Origin: CAXTPV01 sp965276715
GTDB lineage: Bacteria > Pseudomonadota > Alphaproteobacteria > Acetobacterales > Acetobacteraceae
DNA length: 64,000 nucleotides
Assembly (NCBI GenBank): GCA_965276715.1
Contig: OZ255622.1
Location: 3,472,001 to 3,536,000, forward strand
Reading direction: 5' to 3'
Within the stretch, counting starts at the first letter, position 1, and each line of letters opens with the position of its first letter. Made by a program: the position numbers and the translations under genes. The notes under the pieces were generated by a model. It was given only the letters and a program-made list of their open reading frames with translations, had not been told where the DNA came from and did not search any database. Of this stretch, positions 1-9,456 are shown piece after piece.

Positions 1-480
1 CAGACGGCGTTCGCCCTCGCCGAGCGCGGGTTGCGGGCCTCCGTGGTTCGCCTCCCGCGCTCGACCCATGGCGTCGGGGAAAATCATGGCTTCGTTCCCA
101 TGCTGGCCGCCGTCGCCCGCCAGAAGGGCGTGTCCGCCTATGTCGGAGACGGACGGAACCTCTGGCCATCCGTGCATCGGCTGGATGCGGCGCGCGTCTT
201 CCGCCTCGCCCTCGAACATGGCGCCCGCAACGAGGCATTCCACGCCGTTGCCGAGGAGGGCGTGCCGTTCAGGCTGATCGCCGAGGCGATCGGCCGCCAG
301 CTCGGCCTCCCCGCGAAGTCGCTGACACCCCAGGAAGCCGAGACGCATTTCGGCGGCCTCGCCATGTGGGTGGCGGGCCATGGTCCCGCCTCCAGCGAGA
401 GGACCAGGAAGCTGCTCGGATGGGAACCCAGGGAGCTCCGCCTCATCGCGGATATCGACCGGCCCGACTACCACGAGTGA
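1..480 (+). CDS. SDR-family NAD-dependent epimerase/dehydrogenase, 3' part
   Basis: The reading frame is open from base 1, so the N-terminal nucleotide-binding half lies outside the window. The visible 159 residues look like the C-terminal half of an extended short-chain dehydrogenase/epimerase: a run reading PRSTHGVGENHGFVPML, then VHRLDAARVFRLALE, where such proteins recruit the substrate loop, and a closing segment with SERTRKLLGWEP, the usual end of this family. The Rossmann glycine motif and the YxxxK pair are not in the window. The substrate cannot be told. The TTG at 31 is an internal codon rather than a start. The next gene begins 75 bases downstream on the same strand. Confidence 0.75.
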   Translation, partial: QTAFALAERGLRASVVRLPRSTHGVGENHGFVPMLAAVARQKGVSAYVGDGRNLWPSVHRLDAARVFRLALEHGARNEAFHAVAEEGVPFRLIAEAIGRQLGLPAKSLTPQEAETHFGGLAMWVAGHGPASSERTRKLLGWEPRELRLIADIDRPDYHE

Positions 481-555
481 CCGGCTTGTTCGGCGCCGCG
501 TCTCCAGCCACACCGGCGGCAGAGCACCGCATCGCCCATCGCCCGGACTCGTGGC

Positions 556-1710
556 ATGCTCCATCCCATGAGTGTCACGCAATTCGCCGTACGCACCTCG
601 CACCGGACCTACCTCTCGGTCGATCCCGCCAAGGGAACCCTCCGCCATACCGCGAGCGGTCCGGACGGAAACCGGGTTCTCGCCCATTGGCATGGCGAGG
701 ATTCCTGCGTGCTGACCCGACGTGATGGCGGTCCCCTGTCGGTTGCCGTCGCCGGCGCCGACCTGACCGCGCCGCTGCTCCCCTGCCGTCTGATCACCGA
801 CGCCGACCGTTCGCGGGTCGCCTTCCGCCATATCGAGGGGCCGTTGCTCACGGCTCTCCCCGACGGCCAGGTGATGCACGACCGCACCCTGATCGCCGAC
901 TGGGAACTGTTCACCCTCGAGCCCGACGGCGGCAAGCGGCCGCCGATCTCGGCCGCCTTCGCCAACGACGACGCCTTCGATGCCTACTGTCTCGACCCGG
1001 CGCACGATCTCTATGCGGTCGCCTGTCTCCTCGCCCTTCTGCCGCAGGAGCGCCGCAGCGTCCTGCTGCCGAAGATCGCCGTCCGGACCGACTATGACCG
1101 GATCTTCGCCACCCTCCGCCGTGTCCTCTCGGGAGGCCTCGAACGCAGCGTCCGGAACACGCGCGCCCACCTCCGCCAGGGCATCGAAGCCCATGGCTGG
1201 GCGATCGGCGATCACAGCTACGGCACGCCCACGATCGTCGACGGCGCGTTCGGCCGTCTCGAGATCGGCCGCTACTGCGCCATCGCGGACGACGTGCGGA
1301 TCGTTCTCGCCGAGCCTTCCGCGGCGAGCGTGACCAACTACCCGTTCGGCGCCCTGCACCAGTTCTGGCCGTCCGCCCCGGACCATGCGTCCGGACGCGA
1401 CGCGGGCAGCGTCGTCATCGGCAACGGCGTCTGGATCGGGGAGGGAGCTACGCTTCTTCCGGGTGCCGAGATCGGCGATGGCGCCATCATCGGCGCAGCC
1501 ACCATCGTCGCCAAACCCGTCCCGCCCTTCGCGGTCGTGGCCGGCAACCCGACGCGCGTCGGCCGCAGCCGCTTCGACAAGTCCGTCATCGCACGCCTTC
1601 TCGCGTTGCGATGGTGGGATTGGCCGGACGAGAAGGTCGACAGGTTCATGCCGCTGCTCCTCGGCGACCGCATCGAGGCCTTCCTCGACCAGGCCGAACG
1701 GGAGCGCTGA
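556..1710 (+). CDS. CatB-type hexapeptide acyltransferase with beta-trefoil-like N-terminal domain (paralogue 1)
   Basis: A 384-residue protein in two parts. Residues about 225-375 form a left-handed beta-helix acyltransferase of the xenobiotic/CatB O-acetyltransferase type: IGRYCAIADDVRI, then TNYPFGALHQFWP, then the hexapeptide turns IGNGVWIGEGATLLPGAEIG and GDGAIIGAATIVAKPVPPFA, and the family ending AGNPTRVGRSRF...WWDWPDEKV. The first 125 residues (HRTYLSVDPAKGTLRH ... WELFTLEP) resemble fascin-like beta-trefoil repeats; this is pattern recognition only. It probably O-acetylates a surface sugar or glycan; the acceptor is unknown. A second ATG at 568 (reading MSVTQFAVRT) aligns better with the next gene and may be the true start. 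A close paralogue follows 34 bases downstream. Confidence 0.8.
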   Translation: MLHPMSVTQFAVRTSHRTYLSVDPAKGTLRHTASGPDGNRVLAHWHGEDSCVLTRRDGGPLSVAVAGADLTAPLLPCRLITDADRSRVAFRHIEGPLLTALPDGQVMHDRTLIADWELFTLEPDGGKRPPISAAFANDDAFDAYCLDPAHDLYAVACLLALLPQERRSVLLPKIAVRTDYDRIFATLRRVLSGGLERSVRNTRAHLRQGIEAHGWAIGDHSYGTPTIVDGAFGRLEIGRYCAIADDVRIVLAEPSAASVTNYPFGALHQFWPSAPDHASGRDAGSVVIGNGVWIGEGATLLPGAEIGDGAIIGAATIVAKPVPPFAVVAGNPTRVGRSRFDKSVIARLLALRWWDWPDEKVDRFMPLLLGDRIEAFLDQAERER

Positions 1711-1744
1711 TTACACGCCCGCGCGCCCATGCTAGACTCGTTGC

Positions 1745-2872
1745 ATGCCCGAAACGCGTTGCCTCATCCGGACCAACCACGGCAGCCGCCTCGTCGCCGA
1801 TCCGAACACCGGCAGGCTCGGCCACGACACGCTCACCGACAGCATCGACGTGCTGGCACTCGCGCTCGACGAGCATTCCTGCCTGCTGGTCCGGCGCGAC
1901 GGCGGTCCGCTCTCGGCGACCGTCACGGGCGCGAACGCCGGCCCGCTCCTGTCGTGCCGTCTCGTTCCCGACGACGGCGGCATCACCCTGCGTCTCGTCC
2001 CCGGCGGCATCGTCACCGCCCTCCCCGGCGGCGGCGTGGCCCTCGACCGGGATACGATCGGCCAGTGGGAGCGCTTCACGCTCGAGCCCGAACGGCGCGC
2101 CGAAGACGCCCTCTTCCTCCCGCCCGCCCTCCCGCACGACATGTCGGCGCCCGCCATCCTCGCCAATCGTCTCGCCCAGGCGAACGCCCGTGTCCGGAGT
2201 CGCGCTCTCGTCTCGCTCGGCGAACGCCCGGACTTCGTCCCGATCTTCACGGCCCTTCGCCGCGCCCTGTCCGGCGGCCCCGAACGAAGCCCCTGGCACA
2301 CCCGCGCCCACCTCGCGTCGGGGATCGACGCGCATGGTTGGCAAGTCGGCGACCACACCTACGGCAATCCGGCGATCATCGACGGCGAATTCGCGCCGCT
2401 CTCGATCGGCCGCTACTGCTCGATCGCGGGCGGCGTGCACATCGTGCTCGCCAATCATGCCATCGACAGCGTCACCACCTATCCGTTCGCGGCCCTGGCC
2501 CGTTTCTGGCCGTCTGCGCCCGACGACAAGGCCGATCACACCGGGAATGGGGTCGCGATCGGCCACTCGGTCTGGATCGGCCAGGGCGCGACGATCCTGC
2601 CGGGGAGCGCGATCGGCGACGGCGCCATCATCGGCGCCGGGGCGGTCATCGCGGGCCCGGTGCCGCCGTTCGCGGTGGCCGTGGGCAATCCGGCGAGGGT
2701 CACCCGGGTCCGCTTCACGCCCGACATCGTGGAGCGTCTGCTCGCCGTCGCCTGGTGGAACTGGCCCGACGAACGTGTCGACCGGTTCATCCCGCTCCTC
2801 CTCGAGCGCGACGTCGGCGCCTTCCTGCGCGTCGCGGAGCAGGCGGCGACCTCACCCGAAGTGCTTGACTAA
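1745..2872 (+). CDS. CatB-type hexapeptide acyltransferase with beta-trefoil-like N-terminal domain (paralogue 2)
   Basis: A 375-residue tandem paralogue of the preceding gene with the same two-part layout. The N-terminal half has RTNHGSRLVADPNTGRLGHD and ends in WERFTLEPE. The C-terminal half is the left-handed beta-helix enzyme with IGRYCSIAGGVHIVLANHA, TTYPFAALARFWP, VWIGQGATILPGSAIG and AVGNPARVTRVRF...WWNWPDERV. The linker between the halves is less conserved than either half, as expected for an old duplication. It is probably co-transcribed with paralogue 1. The stop overlaps the -35 element of a putative rpsL promoter. Acceptor and donor cannot be read from the sequence; acetyl-CoA is usual for the family. 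Confidence 0.8.
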   Translation: MPETRCLIRTNHGSRLVADPNTGRLGHDTLTDSIDVLALALDEHSCLLVRRDGGPLSATVTGANAGPLLSCRLVPDDGGITLRLVPGGIVTALPGGGVALDRDTIGQWERFTLEPERRAEDALFLPPALPHDMSAPAILANRLAQANARVRSRALVSLGERPDFVPIFTALRRALSGGPERSPWHTRAHLASGIDAHGWQVGDHTYGNPAIIDGEFAPLSIGRYCSIAGGVHIVLANHAIDSVTTYPFAALARFWPSAPDDKADHTGNGVAIGHSVWIGQGATILPGSAIGDGAIIGAGAVIAGPVPPFAVAVGNPARVTRVRFTPDIVERLLAVAWWNWPDERVDRFIPLLLERDVGAFLRVAEQAATSPEVLD

Positions 2873-2893
2873 GCGCCGGGCGACCCGTAGATG
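2865..2893 (+). promoter_or_regulatory. Putative sigma-70-type promoter for rpsL-rpsG-tuf
   Basis: TTGACT at 2865-2870, a 17-base spacer, then TAGATG at 2888-2893. The -35 is strong and identical to the one before rpsM; the -10 is weak, matching the consensus at three of six positions. It lies about 205 bases upstream of rpsL, leaving a long leader in which I see no clear attenuator. Confidence 0.4.
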
Positions 2894-3096
2894 TCCGCCC
2901 CTCGGTCGACCCCTGTTTCGGCGGTCCGGCCGTCGCATAGCTAGAACCTGCGCGATCGGCGCCGCCCCGAGGGGCTCAGGCCGATCTCGATGGAAATCCC
3001 CCGTGCGGATGGGCAACGCCCATCGTCGTGCGGCCTTGCTGTGTTGGCGAACCGGCGGACGGGCGTAGACCAGAACGTGAGCGTGGACGAGGGCGT

Positions 3097-3468
3097 ATGC
3101 CGACCATCAATCAGTTGATCGCAAGCGGGCGTGAGCCCGCCGCCAAGCGCAACAAGGTGCCGGCGCTGCAGGGCTGCCCGCAGAAGCGTGGCGTGTGCAC
3201 ACGCGTCTACACCGTCACGCCGAAGAAGCCGAACTCGGCGCTCCGCAAGGTCGCCAAGGTGCGCCTGACCAACGGCTACGAGGTGGTGAGCTACATTCCG
3301 GGCGAGGGCCACAACCTCCAGGAGCACTCCGTCGTCCTCATCCGCGGCGGCCGCGTCAAGGACCTTCCGGGCGTCCGCTATCACATCCTGCGCGGCGTGC
3401 TCGACACGCAGGGCATCGCCAAGCGTCGTCAGCGCCGGTCGCTGTACGGCGCGAAGCGTCCGAAGTAA
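3097..3468 (+). CDS. rpsL: 30S ribosomal protein S12
   Basis: 123 residues, the usual length. It begins MPTINQLIASGREPA and carries the decoding-centre loops TPKKPNSALRKVAKV and GVRYHILRGVLDTQG. The lysines where streptomycin-resistance changes usually arise are present. An ATG at 3097 is chosen over the in-frame upstream codon at 3028 because it gives the conserved N-terminus. It is the first gene of the str-type operon, 12 bases before rpsG. Confidence 0.98.
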   Translation: MPTINQLIASGREPAAKRNKVPALQGCPQKRGVCTRVYTVTPKKPNSALRKVAKVRLTNGYEVVSYIPGEGHNLQEHSVVLIRGGRVKDLPGVRYHILRGVLDTQGIAKRRQRRSLYGAKRPK

Positions 3469-3480
3469 GGGGCAGACCGC

Positions 3481-3957
3481 ATGAGCCGCCGCCGCCGCGC
3501 CGTCAAGCGCGAGATCCTCCCGGACCCCAAGTTCGGCGACCAGGTCATCACGCGCTTCATGAACGCGCTGATGTATGACGGGAAGAAGTCCGCCGCCGAG
3601 GGCATCGTCTATGGTGCGCTCGAGACGCTGCGCCGCCGTGGCGGCGGCTCGGCCGATCCGGTGCGCATGTTCCATGAGGCGCTCGAGAACGTGAAGCCGG
3701 CCGTCGAGGTCCGTTCGCGTCGCGTCGGCGGCGCCACCTACCAGGTGCCCGTGGAGGTGCGCACGGAACGGCGCCAGGCGCTCGCGATCCGCTGGATCAT
3801 CGACGCCTCGCGCAAGCGCGGCGAGCACACGATGGAAGACCGGCTGTCCAACGAGCTCAACGACGCGGTCAACAACCGTGGTTCCGCGGTCAAGAAGCGC
3901 GAGGACACCCACCGCATGGCCGAAGCCAACAAGGCGTTCAGCCACTACCGCTGGTAG
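3481..3957 (+). CDS. rpsG: 30S ribosomal protein S7
   Basis: 158 residues beginning MSRRRRAVKREILPDPKFG and ending AFSHYRW, typical of alphaproteobacterial S7, the primary 16S rRNA 3'-domain binder. The internal signatures MNALMYDGKKSAAEG and RGEHTMEDRLSNEL are intact. It follows rpsL by 12 bases. In most proteobacteria fusA (EF-G) comes next; here only 69 bases separate rpsG from tuf. Confidence 0.98.
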   Translation: MSRRRRAVKREILPDPKFGDQVITRFMNALMYDGKKSAAEGIVYGALETLRRRGGGSADPVRMFHEALENVKPAVEVRSRRVGGATYQVPVEVRTERRQALAIRWIIDASRKRGEHTMEDRLSNELNDAVNNRGSAVKKREDTHRMAEANKAFSHYRW

Positions 3958-4026
3958 GCTTCAACCGGCAGACGACACCCAACCACCGAAGCCCGGCACC
4001 CTGGGGCCGGTAGCGGAGAGTAGACG

Positions 4027-5217
<1,191 letters not shown>

Positions 5218-5260
5218 CCGGACGGCTTCACGCGCGCGTATCACCCGATTGGACTGATTG

Positions 5261-5569
5261 ATGGACAACCAGAACATCCGCATACGCCTCAAGGCGTACG
5301 ATCACCGTGTGCTGGACAACAGCACCAAGGAGATCGTCAACACGGCCAAGCGGACCGGCGCACGCGTTCGGGGACCGATCCCGCTTCCCACCCACATCGA
5401 GCGTTTCACCGTCAACCGTTCGCCGCATGTCGACAAGAAGAGCCGTGAGCAGTTCGAGATCCGTACTCACCGCCGCCTCCTCGACATCGTCGAGCCGACG
5501 CCGCAGACCGTGGACGCGCTGATGAAGCTCGACCTCGCCGCCGGTGTCGATGTCGAGATCAAGATCTGA
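5261..5569 (+). CDS. rpsJ: 30S ribosomal protein S10 (NusE)
   Basis: 102 residues beginning MDNQNIRIRLKAYDHRVLD. S10 is both a 30S head protein and the NusE antitermination factor. The ATG at 5261 is preferred over the adjoining TTG at 5258. The conserved loop GPIPLPTHIERFTVNRSPH and the ending VDVEIKI are intact. First gene of the S10 group; rplC starts 4 bases after its stop. Confidence 0.97.
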   Translation: MDNQNIRIRLKAYDHRVLDNSTKEIVNTAKRTGARVRGPIPLPTHIERFTVNRSPHVDKKSREQFEIRTHRRLLDIVEPTPQTVDALMKLDLAAGVDVEIKI

Positions 5570-5573
5570 GCCC

Positions 5574-6260
5574 ATGCGCACCGGATTGATCGCCAAGAAG
5601 CTTGGCATGACACGCATCTTCAAGGACGACGGCACCCATGTGCCGGTCACCGTCCTGCGTCTCGACGAACTCCAGGTCGTCGACGCGCGGACCATCGAGC
5701 GCGACGGCTACACCGCCGTCCAGCTCGGGACCGGCCGCGCGAAGGTCAAGAACGTCAGCAAGCCGAACCGTGGCCATTTCGCCCGGGTCAAGGTCGAGCC
5801 CAAGAAGCGCCTCGTCGAGTTCCGGGTGGCGGCCGACGCGGTCCTCGATCCGGGCACGACCCTGTCGGCGTCGCATTTCGTGGTCGGCCAGAAGATCGAC
5901 GTTGCCGGCATCAGCAAGGGCAAGGGGTTCCAGGGCGGCATGAAGCGCTGGAACTTCGCCGGGCTCGAAGCCTCGCACGGCGTCTCGATCAGTCATCGCA
6001 GCCTCGGTTCCACCGGCAACCGGCAGGATCCCGGCAAGACCTTCAAGAACAAGAAGATGGCCGGCCATCTCGGCCACGACCGCATCACGACGCTCAACCT
6101 CGAGATCGCGGCGATCGACGCCGCGCGCGGCCTGATCATGGTGCGCGGCGCGGTCCCCGGTTCCAAGGGCGAGTTCGTCACCGTTCGCGATGCGATCAAG
6201 CGCGCCCGTCACGCCGACGCTCCCTATCCCGCCGGCATCGCCCCGGCCGCGGAGGCTTGA
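5574..6260 (+). CDS. rplC: 50S ribosomal protein L3
   Basis: 228 residues. The start at 5574 gives MRTGLIAKKLGMTRIF, the universal L3 N-terminus; an upstream in-frame codon at 5544 lies inside rpsJ and is rejected. The central finger that reaches the peptidyl transferase centre shows KGKGFQGGMKRW and HGVSISHRSLGSTGNRQDPG. The glutamine that is the usual PrmB methylation target is present in the latter motif. The stop overlaps the first base of rplD. Confidence 0.97.
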   Translation: MRTGLIAKKLGMTRIFKDDGTHVPVTVLRLDELQVVDARTIERDGYTAVQLGTGRAKVKNVSKPNRGHFARVKVEPKKRLVEFRVAADAVLDPGTTLSASHFVVGQKIDVAGISKGKGFQGGMKRWNFAGLEASHGVSISHRSLGSTGNRQDPGKTFKNKKMAGHLGHDRITTLNLEIAAIDAARGLIMVRGAVPGSKGEFVTVRDAIKRARHADAPYPAGIAPAAEA

Positions 6261-6892
6261 TGATGGAAGTCGAGATCAGGACCCTCGCCGGTGCCGCCGC
6301 CGGCACGATGGAGCTTCCGGAGGCGATCTTCGGCGTCGCACCGCGCCCCGACGTGATGGCGCGCGTCGTCCACTGGCAGTTGCAGAAGCGGCGCGCCGGC
6401 ACCCACAAGGTCAAGGGCATGGGCGAAGTGTCCGGCACCACCAAGAAGCCCTACCGCCAGAAGGGAACCGGCAACGCCCGCCAAGGCTCGCTGCGCGCGC
6501 CGCAGTTCCGCACCGGCGGCGCTGTCCACGGTCCGGTCGTCCGCGACCACGGCTACGATCTGCCGAAGAAGGTCCGCCGCCTCGGCCTCATCTCCGCGCT
6601 GTCGCAGAAGGCGGCCGACGGCAAGCTCGTCGTGCTCGATCATGCCGAGCACGACGGCAAGACCGCGTCATTGGCGTCGAGCGTCAAGGCACTGGGCTGG
6701 AATTCGGCCCTGATCGTCGACGGGATCGCCAACGCCGGCTTCGCGCGCGCCGCGCGCAACCTGCACCGGATCGACGTCCTGCCCACGGTGGGTGCCAACG
6801 TCTACGACATCCTCAACCATGACGTGCTGGCCATCACCCGCGCCGGCGTCGAGGCGCTGAGGGAGCGGTTGGGCAAGGGATCACACGCATGA
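6260..6892 (+). CDS. rplD: 50S ribosomal protein L4
   Basis: 210 residues with the tunnel-lining loop: HKVKGMGEVSGTTKKPYRQKGTGNARQG is represented by intact GMGEVSGTTKKPYRQKGTG and the following SLRAPQFRTGGAVHGP. Two adjacent ATG codons (6260, 6263) can serve; the first overlaps the rplC stop as TGATG, which suggests translational coupling. In enterobacteria L4 represses its own operon; no equivalent leader was identified here. It overlaps rplW by 4 bases. Confidence 0.97.
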   Translation: MMEVEIRTLAGAAAGTMELPEAIFGVAPRPDVMARVVHWQLQKRRAGTHKVKGMGEVSGTTKKPYRQKGTGNARQGSLRAPQFRTGGAVHGPVVRDHGYDLPKKVRRLGLISALSQKAADGKLVVLDHAEHDGKTASLASSVKALGWNSALIVDGIANAGFARAARNLHRIDVLPTVGANVYDILNHDVLAITRAGVEALRERLGKGSHA

Positions 6893-7224
6893 CCAACGTG
6901 CTCGCCGAACGCCGTGCGGCGTCTCTCATGTCGCGCGAAGCGATGTTCGACATCATCCGCGCGCCGATCATCACCGAAAAGGCGACGCTGCTCTCCGAGA
7001 AAAGCCAGGTCGTCTTCAAGGTCTCGCTCGAAGCCTCCAAGTTCCAGATCAAGGCCGCCGTCGAGGGGCTGTTCGGCGTCAGCGTGCTCGGCGTCAACAC
7101 GCTCGTGGTCAAGGGCAAGACCAAGCGGTTCAAGGGGCGCCCCGGGCGCCGCTCCGACATCAAGAAGGCCTACGTGAAGCTCGCCGAGGGTCAGACCATC
7201 GATCCCACCAGCAAGCTCGCCTGA
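6889..7224 (+). CDS. rplW: 50S ribosomal protein L23
   Basis: 111 residues, starting within the rplD stop as ATGA. A short N-terminal extension (about 16 residues ending LMSREAM) precedes the conserved body FDIIRAPIITEKAT; internal starts at 6928 or 6943 would give the more usual length. The body contains VFKVSLEASKFQIKAAVE and FKGRPGRRSDIKKAYVKL. L23 sits at the tunnel exit and docks trigger factor and SRP. Confidence 0.95.
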   Translation: MTNVLAERRAASLMSREAMFDIIRAPIITEKATLLSEKSQVVFKVSLEASKFQIKAAVEGLFGVSVLGVNTLVVKGKTKRFKGRPGRRSDIKKAYVKLAEGQTIDPTSKLA

Positions 7225-7237
7225 CGGGATCCGGACC

Positions 7238-8068
7238 ATGGCACTCAAGCAATTCAACCCGGTCACGGCGAGCCTTCGCGGCACGATCCTGATCGACCGC
7301 TCCGAGCTCTGGAAGGGCAAGCCGGTCAAGCAGTTGACCGAGGGCAAGTCCCATTCCGGCGGACGCAACAACCACGGCCGCATCACCTCGCGCTTTCGTG
7401 GCGGCGGCCACAAGCAGTCCTACCGGCTCGTCGACTTCAAGCGGCGCAAGTTCGACATGGCCGCGACCGTCGAGCGCCTCGAATACGACCCGAACCGCAC
7501 CGCCTTCATCGCGCTGATCAAGTATGCCGACGGCGAGTTGTCCTACATCCTGGCACCCCAGCGCCTTCGGGTCGGCGACCAGGTCGTGGCCGGCGCGCGC
7601 ACCGACATCAAGCCCGGCAACGCGATGCCGCTCTCGGCCATTCCGGTCGGCACGATCGTGCACAACATCGAGCTCAAGCAGGGCGCGGGCGGCAAGATGG
7701 CCCGCGCCGCCGGCACCTTCGCCCAGCTCGTCGGCAAGGACGCCGGCTACGCACAGGTGAAACTGCAGTCGGGCGAAGTCCGCGTGGTGCGCGGCGAGTG
7801 CATGGCGACCGTCGGCGCGGTCTCGAACCCGGACAACATGAACCAGCATTTCGGCAAGGCCGGCCGCGCGCGCTGGATGGGCAGAAAGCCGCACAACCGC
7901 GGCGTCGTGATGAACCCGGTCGACCATCCGCACGGCGGCGGCGAGGGCCGCACCTCGGGCGGCCGTCACCCGGTCACCCCGTGGGGCATTCCGACCAAGG
8001 GCTACAAGACGCGCGTCAACAAGCGGACCGACAGCCTGATCATCCGCCGTCGCAAGACCGGCAAGTAG
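7238..8068 (+). CDS. rplB: 50S ribosomal protein L2
   Basis: 276 residues, typical length, MALKQFNPVTASLRGT to IRRRKTGK. It holds the conserved peptidyl-transferase-associated stretch GVVMNPVDHPHGGGEGRTSG, including the essential histidine, and the RNA-binding motif SGGRNNHGRITSRFRGGGHK. It sits 13 bases after rplW and 12 before rpsS. Confidence 0.98.
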   Translation: MALKQFNPVTASLRGTILIDRSELWKGKPVKQLTEGKSHSGGRNNHGRITSRFRGGGHKQSYRLVDFKRRKFDMAATVERLEYDPNRTAFIALIKYADGELSYILAPQRLRVGDQVVAGARTDIKPGNAMPLSAIPVGTIVHNIELKQGAGGKMARAAGTFAQLVGKDAGYAQVKLQSGEVRVVRGECMATVGAVSNPDNMNQHFGKAGRARWMGRKPHNRGVVMNPVDHPHGGGEGRTSGGRHPVTPWGIPTKGYKTRVNKRTDSLIIRRRKTGK

Positions 8069-8080
8069 GCGAGAGAGACG

Positions 8081-8359
8081 ATGGCACGTTCCGTCTGGAA
8101 AGGCCCGTTCGTGGACGGGTATATGCTGCAGAAGGCCGACCGCGCACGCGCGTCGGGCCGCAACGAGATCATCAAGATCTGGTCGCGCCGCTCGACGATC
8201 CTGCCGCAGTTCGTAGGCCTGACCTTCGGCGTCTACAACGGCCACAAGTTCCTGCCCGTGCAGGTCAACGAGAACATGGTGGGTCACAAGTTCGGCGAGT
8301 TCTCGCCGACCCGCACCTTCACCAGCCATTCGTCGGACAAGAAGGCGAGGCGCGGCTGA
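8081..8359 (+). CDS. rpsS: 30S ribosomal protein S19
   Basis: 92 residues, MARSVWKGPFVDGYML to SDKKARRG. The 16S-binding signature FVGLTFGVYNGHKFLPV and the GEFSPTRTFTSH ending are intact. One base separates its stop from the rplV start. Confidence 0.98.
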   Translation: MARSVWKGPFVDGYMLQKADRARASGRNEIIKIWSRRSTILPQFVGLTFGVYNGHKFLPVQVNENMVGHKFGEFSPTRTFTSHSSDKKARRG

Positions 8360-8360
8360 C

Positions 8361-8765
8361 ATGAGCAAGCCCAAGCATCCGCGCGCCATCGCCGACCACG
8401 AGGCGCAAGCCGTGCTCAGCAACCTGCGCGTCAGTCCGCGCAAGCTGAACCTGGTGGCGCAGACCATTCGCAACGTCCCCGCGGGCCAGGCCGTCGCGCG
8501 CCTGACCTTCAGCAAGCGCCGGATCGCGCACGCGGTGCGCAAGGCGCTCGAAAGCGCCATCGCGAATGCCGAGAACAACCATCAGCTCGACGTCGACCGC
8601 CTCGTCGTCACCCGCGCCGAGGTGGGCAAGTCGATCGTCATGCGCCGCTTCCATGCGCGTGGCCGCGGCAAGGCCTCGCGTATCGAGAAATGGTTCAGCC
8701 ATCTGAAGATCGTCGTGGCCGAGCAGACCGACGCTCCGGTCGCCGAAACCGAGAAGGCCGCCTGA
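8361..8765 (+). CDS. rplV: 50S ribosomal protein L22
   Basis: 134 residues. The conserved core LSNLRVSPRKLNLVAQTIRN is followed by the beta-hairpin that lines the exit tunnel (MRRFHARGRGKASRIEKWFS). The C-terminal 15 residues are an extension rich in A, E and T. The next gene, rpsC, begins one base after its stop. Confidence 0.97.
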   Translation: MSKPKHPRAIADHEAQAVLSNLRVSPRKLNLVAQTIRNVPAGQAVARLTFSKRRIAHAVRKALESAIANAENNHQLDVDRLVVTRAEVGKSIVMRRFHARGRGKASRIEKWFSHLKIVVAEQTDAPVAETEKAA

Positions 8766-8766
8766 G

Positions 8767-9444
8767 ATGGGTCACAAGGTCAATCCGATCGGGTTCCGGC
8801 TCGGCATCAACCGCACCTGGGACAGCCGCTGGTACGCCGACGCGGACTATTCGAAGCTGCTGCTGAGCGACCTCAAGCTGCGCACGCATCTGCGCAAGCG
8901 TCTGTCAGGCGCGGGCGTCTCGCGCGTCGTCATCGAGCGTCCCGCCAAGAAACCGCGCGTGACGATCTACGCCGCGCGGCCGGGCGTGGTAATCGGCAAG
9001 AAGGGCCAGGATATCGAGGTTCTTCGCCGCGAGCTCGCCAAGATGGCGAAGGCCGAGGTCGCGCTCAACATCGTCGAGATCCGCAAGCCCGAGATCGACG
9101 CCACCCTGGTCGCCGAGAACATCGCCCAGCAGCTCGAGCGCCGGGTCGCCTTCCGGCGCGCGATGAAGCGCGCCATCCAGTCGGCGATGCGTCTCGGTGC
9201 GCAGGGCATCCGGATCAATTGCGGCGGCCGCCTCGGTGGCGCCGAGATCGCCCGCACCGAGTTCTACCGCGAGGGCCGGGTGCCGCTACACACGCTGCGC
9301 GCCGACATCGATTTCGGTGTCGCGACCGCCAAGACCACGTATGGCACCTGCGGCGTGAAGGTGTGGATCTTCAAGGGCGAGATCCTCCATCACGATCCGT
9401 CGGCGCAGGACAAGCGCGCCGCCGAACAAGCGCCCCAACGCTGA
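8767..9444 (+). CDS. rpsC: 30S ribosomal protein S3
   Basis: 225 residues, MGHKVNPIGFRLGINRTWD onward. The KH domain has VVIGKKGQDIEVLRREL (GxxG as GKKG). The C-terminal domain carries GRLGGAEIARTEFYREGRVP and GVKVWIFKGE. It forms the mRNA entry site together with S4 and S5. It is 12 bases before rplP. Confidence 0.98.
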   Translation: MGHKVNPIGFRLGINRTWDSRWYADADYSKLLLSDLKLRTHLRKRLSGAGVSRVVIERPAKKPRVTIYAARPGVVIGKKGQDIEVLRRELAKMAKAEVALNIVEIRKPEIDATLVAENIAQQLERRVAFRRAMKRAIQSAMRLGAQGIRINCGGRLGGAEIARTEFYREGRVPLHTLRADIDFGVATAKTTYGTCGVKVWIFKGEILHHDPSAQDKRAAEQAPQR

Positions 9445-9456
9445 GAGTAACGGACC

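Noticed and set aside
1725..1745. A promoter directly before acyltransferase paralogue 2 (TAGACT near 1733)
   Set aside because: No matching -35 at a proper distance, and only 34 bases separate the two paralogues, so co-transcription is simpler.
1611..3068. A 485-residue plus-strand frame running from the acyltransferases to the rpsL leader
   Set aside because: It is rich in S, P, R and A with no domain and overlaps the well-supported paralogue 2 in another frame.
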